Assembly: GCA_021739625.1 (NCBI GenBank)
Contig: JAIPBJ010000018.1
Coordinates: forward strand, 1 to 39,503
Direction of reading: 5' to 3'
DNA: 39,503 nucleotides
DNA from: Flavobacteriales bacterium
GTDB taxonomy: Bacteria; Bacteroidota; Bacteroidia; UBA10329
A model generated the notes under the pieces. That model saw only the letters and a program-made list of their open reading frames with translations, ran no database searches and was not told the DNA's origin. A program made the position numbers and the translations under genes. The first letter of the stretch is position 1; the number at the start of each line of letters is the position of its first letter. Of this stretch, positions 38,919 to 39,503 are shown piece by piece.

Positions 38919-39503
38919 ATGAAGAAATTTCTCATACTTCCGATTCTTATTTCCACACTCTCATCAGCATCGGCCCAGGAGCTGCTGCGTGGCCCTTATC
39001 TCCAATTCCCTACAGACCACAGCATGAAAGTGATGTGGCGTACCGATGTTCCCACATCAGGCAGGGTGTATTATGGCACTTCGCTCGACAACCTGATGGA
39101 CAGCAATGTGGAAGTGACCGATGAAGTGACCGACCATACAGTTCAGATCACAGGCCTTGAGCCTTATACTGAGTATTATTACGCTATAAGTGACGGTAGC
39201 AATGTGCTGAGCGGTGGCGATGCCTTGCATCGTTTCCGCACATGGCCTACCATTGGCACCGACATGCCGGTGAGTATCTGGGCCATAGGTGACTTCGGCA
39301 AAGGGAACACCAAGCAGGCCAGTGTGATGCAGGCGTATGAGGATTATGCGGACGATGATCTGTCGAACGTATGGCTGTGGCTTGGTGACAATGCCTATGA
39401 CGAGGGTCTGGACGAGGAGTATCAGGCCAAGGTCTTTGACCCACAATGGGGAATGACCGACCTGATGAAGCGCATGCCATTCCTTGCAACGCCCGGAAAC
39501 CAT
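38919..39503 (+). CDS. Purple acid phosphatase-like metallophosphoesterase (3' end outside the window)
   Basis: 195 codons are visible, open to the window edge. The start MKKFLILPILISTLSSASAQ is a signal peptide. Residues about 21-108 form a fibronectin-like domain as in purple acid phosphatases (LLRGPYLQFPTDHSMKVMWR, ITGLEPYTEYYYAI). The metal-binding motifs then follow in order: GDFG (124-127, Asp125), GDNAY (156-160) and GNH (193-195) at the very end of the window. The remaining ligand motifs lie beyond it. The enzyme would hydrolyse phosphate esters outside the cytoplasm. Full length and any T9SS sorting domain cannot be seen. Confidence 0.88.
   Translation, partial: MKKFLILPILISTLSSASAQELLRGPYLQFPTDHSMKVMWRTDVPTSGRVYYGTSLDNLMDSNVEVTDEVTDHTVQITGLEPYTEYYYAISDGSNVLSGGDALHRFRTWPTIGTDMPVSIWAIGDFGKGNTKQASVMQAYEDYADDDLSNVWLWLGDNAYDEGLDEEYQAKVFDPQWGMTDLMKRMPFLATPGNH

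Noticed and set aside
1-39503. tRNA or rRNA genes, prophage or transposase genes
   Set aside because: I found no cloverleaf with conserved TPsiC arm, no rRNA-like sequence and no transposase or integrase motif while reading both strands; a covariance-model scan would be decisive.

Overview
The window is a piece of a G+C-rich Bacteroidota chromosome, most likely a Flavobacteriales-type organism. This rests on several type IX secretion (T9SS) C-terminal sorting domains of both type A and type B, on families largely confined to this phylum (DUF4907, DUF4476, DUF5723/OmpA with thrombospondin-3 repeats, a fused dehydrogenase E1 alpha/beta, the CMDPxAxNYD motif), on few Shine-Dalgarno sites, and on many upstream matches to the Bacteroidota -7 promoter element TAnnTTTG. 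I see no rRNA, tRNA, insertion sequence, phage gene or true CRISPR array.

Layout. 1-3.7 kb: the end of a TPR-like gene, a small secreted protein, then leftward an NfeD/ClpP-class membrane protease, a HepT/MNT toxin-antitoxin pair whose antitoxin carries an N-terminal DNA-binding domain, and a small membrane protein. 4.0-9.9 kb: one giant secreted protein with a beta-propeller-like N-terminus, about 17 Ig/PKD-like modules and a type B sorting domain. 10.0-13.6 kb: a copper/heme cluster of SCO1-like protein, diheme MauG/MbnH-type peroxidase, MbnP-like lipoprotein and a second, divergent diheme protein. 13.7-16.3 kb: a leftward three-gene set (short T9SS protein, kelch protein, DUF4907). 16.3-17.2 kb: a divergent intergenic region with a 42-bp palindrome-bearing tandem array, a terminator and promoter elements. 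17.2-22.0 kb: an M36 fungalysin-type metallopeptidase, a previously unlisted 49-residue peptide gene with its own promoter, and an SRPBCC protein. 22.2-27.3 kb: thiolase, an NlpC/P60 peptidase, a lipoprotein and the fused dehydrogenase E1. 27.4-35.2 kb: a DUF4476 protein, a large DUF3352-like propeller protein, a lipoprotein, a DUF5723-TSP3-OmpA protein and a very small CTD-like secreted protein. 35.2-39.5 kb: a 21-bp tandem array, two overlapping outer-membrane barrel genes, a hotdog thioesterase, a MORN protein, an OmpH/Skp chaperone and a truncated purple-acid-phosphatase-like gene.

Most products are predicted to sit in the envelope or outside the cell. The most coherent functional unit is the SCO/MbnH/MbnP cluster, which points to copper handling linked to peroxide-driven tryptophan modification. 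The most unusual non-coding features are four intergenic tandem arrays with periods of 7, 7, 21 and 42 bp, the 42-bp one carrying an invariant palindrome, and an operator-like palindrome that encloses a promoter element ahead of the toxin-antitoxin genes. Functions are read from sequence motifs alone; no database search was possible.
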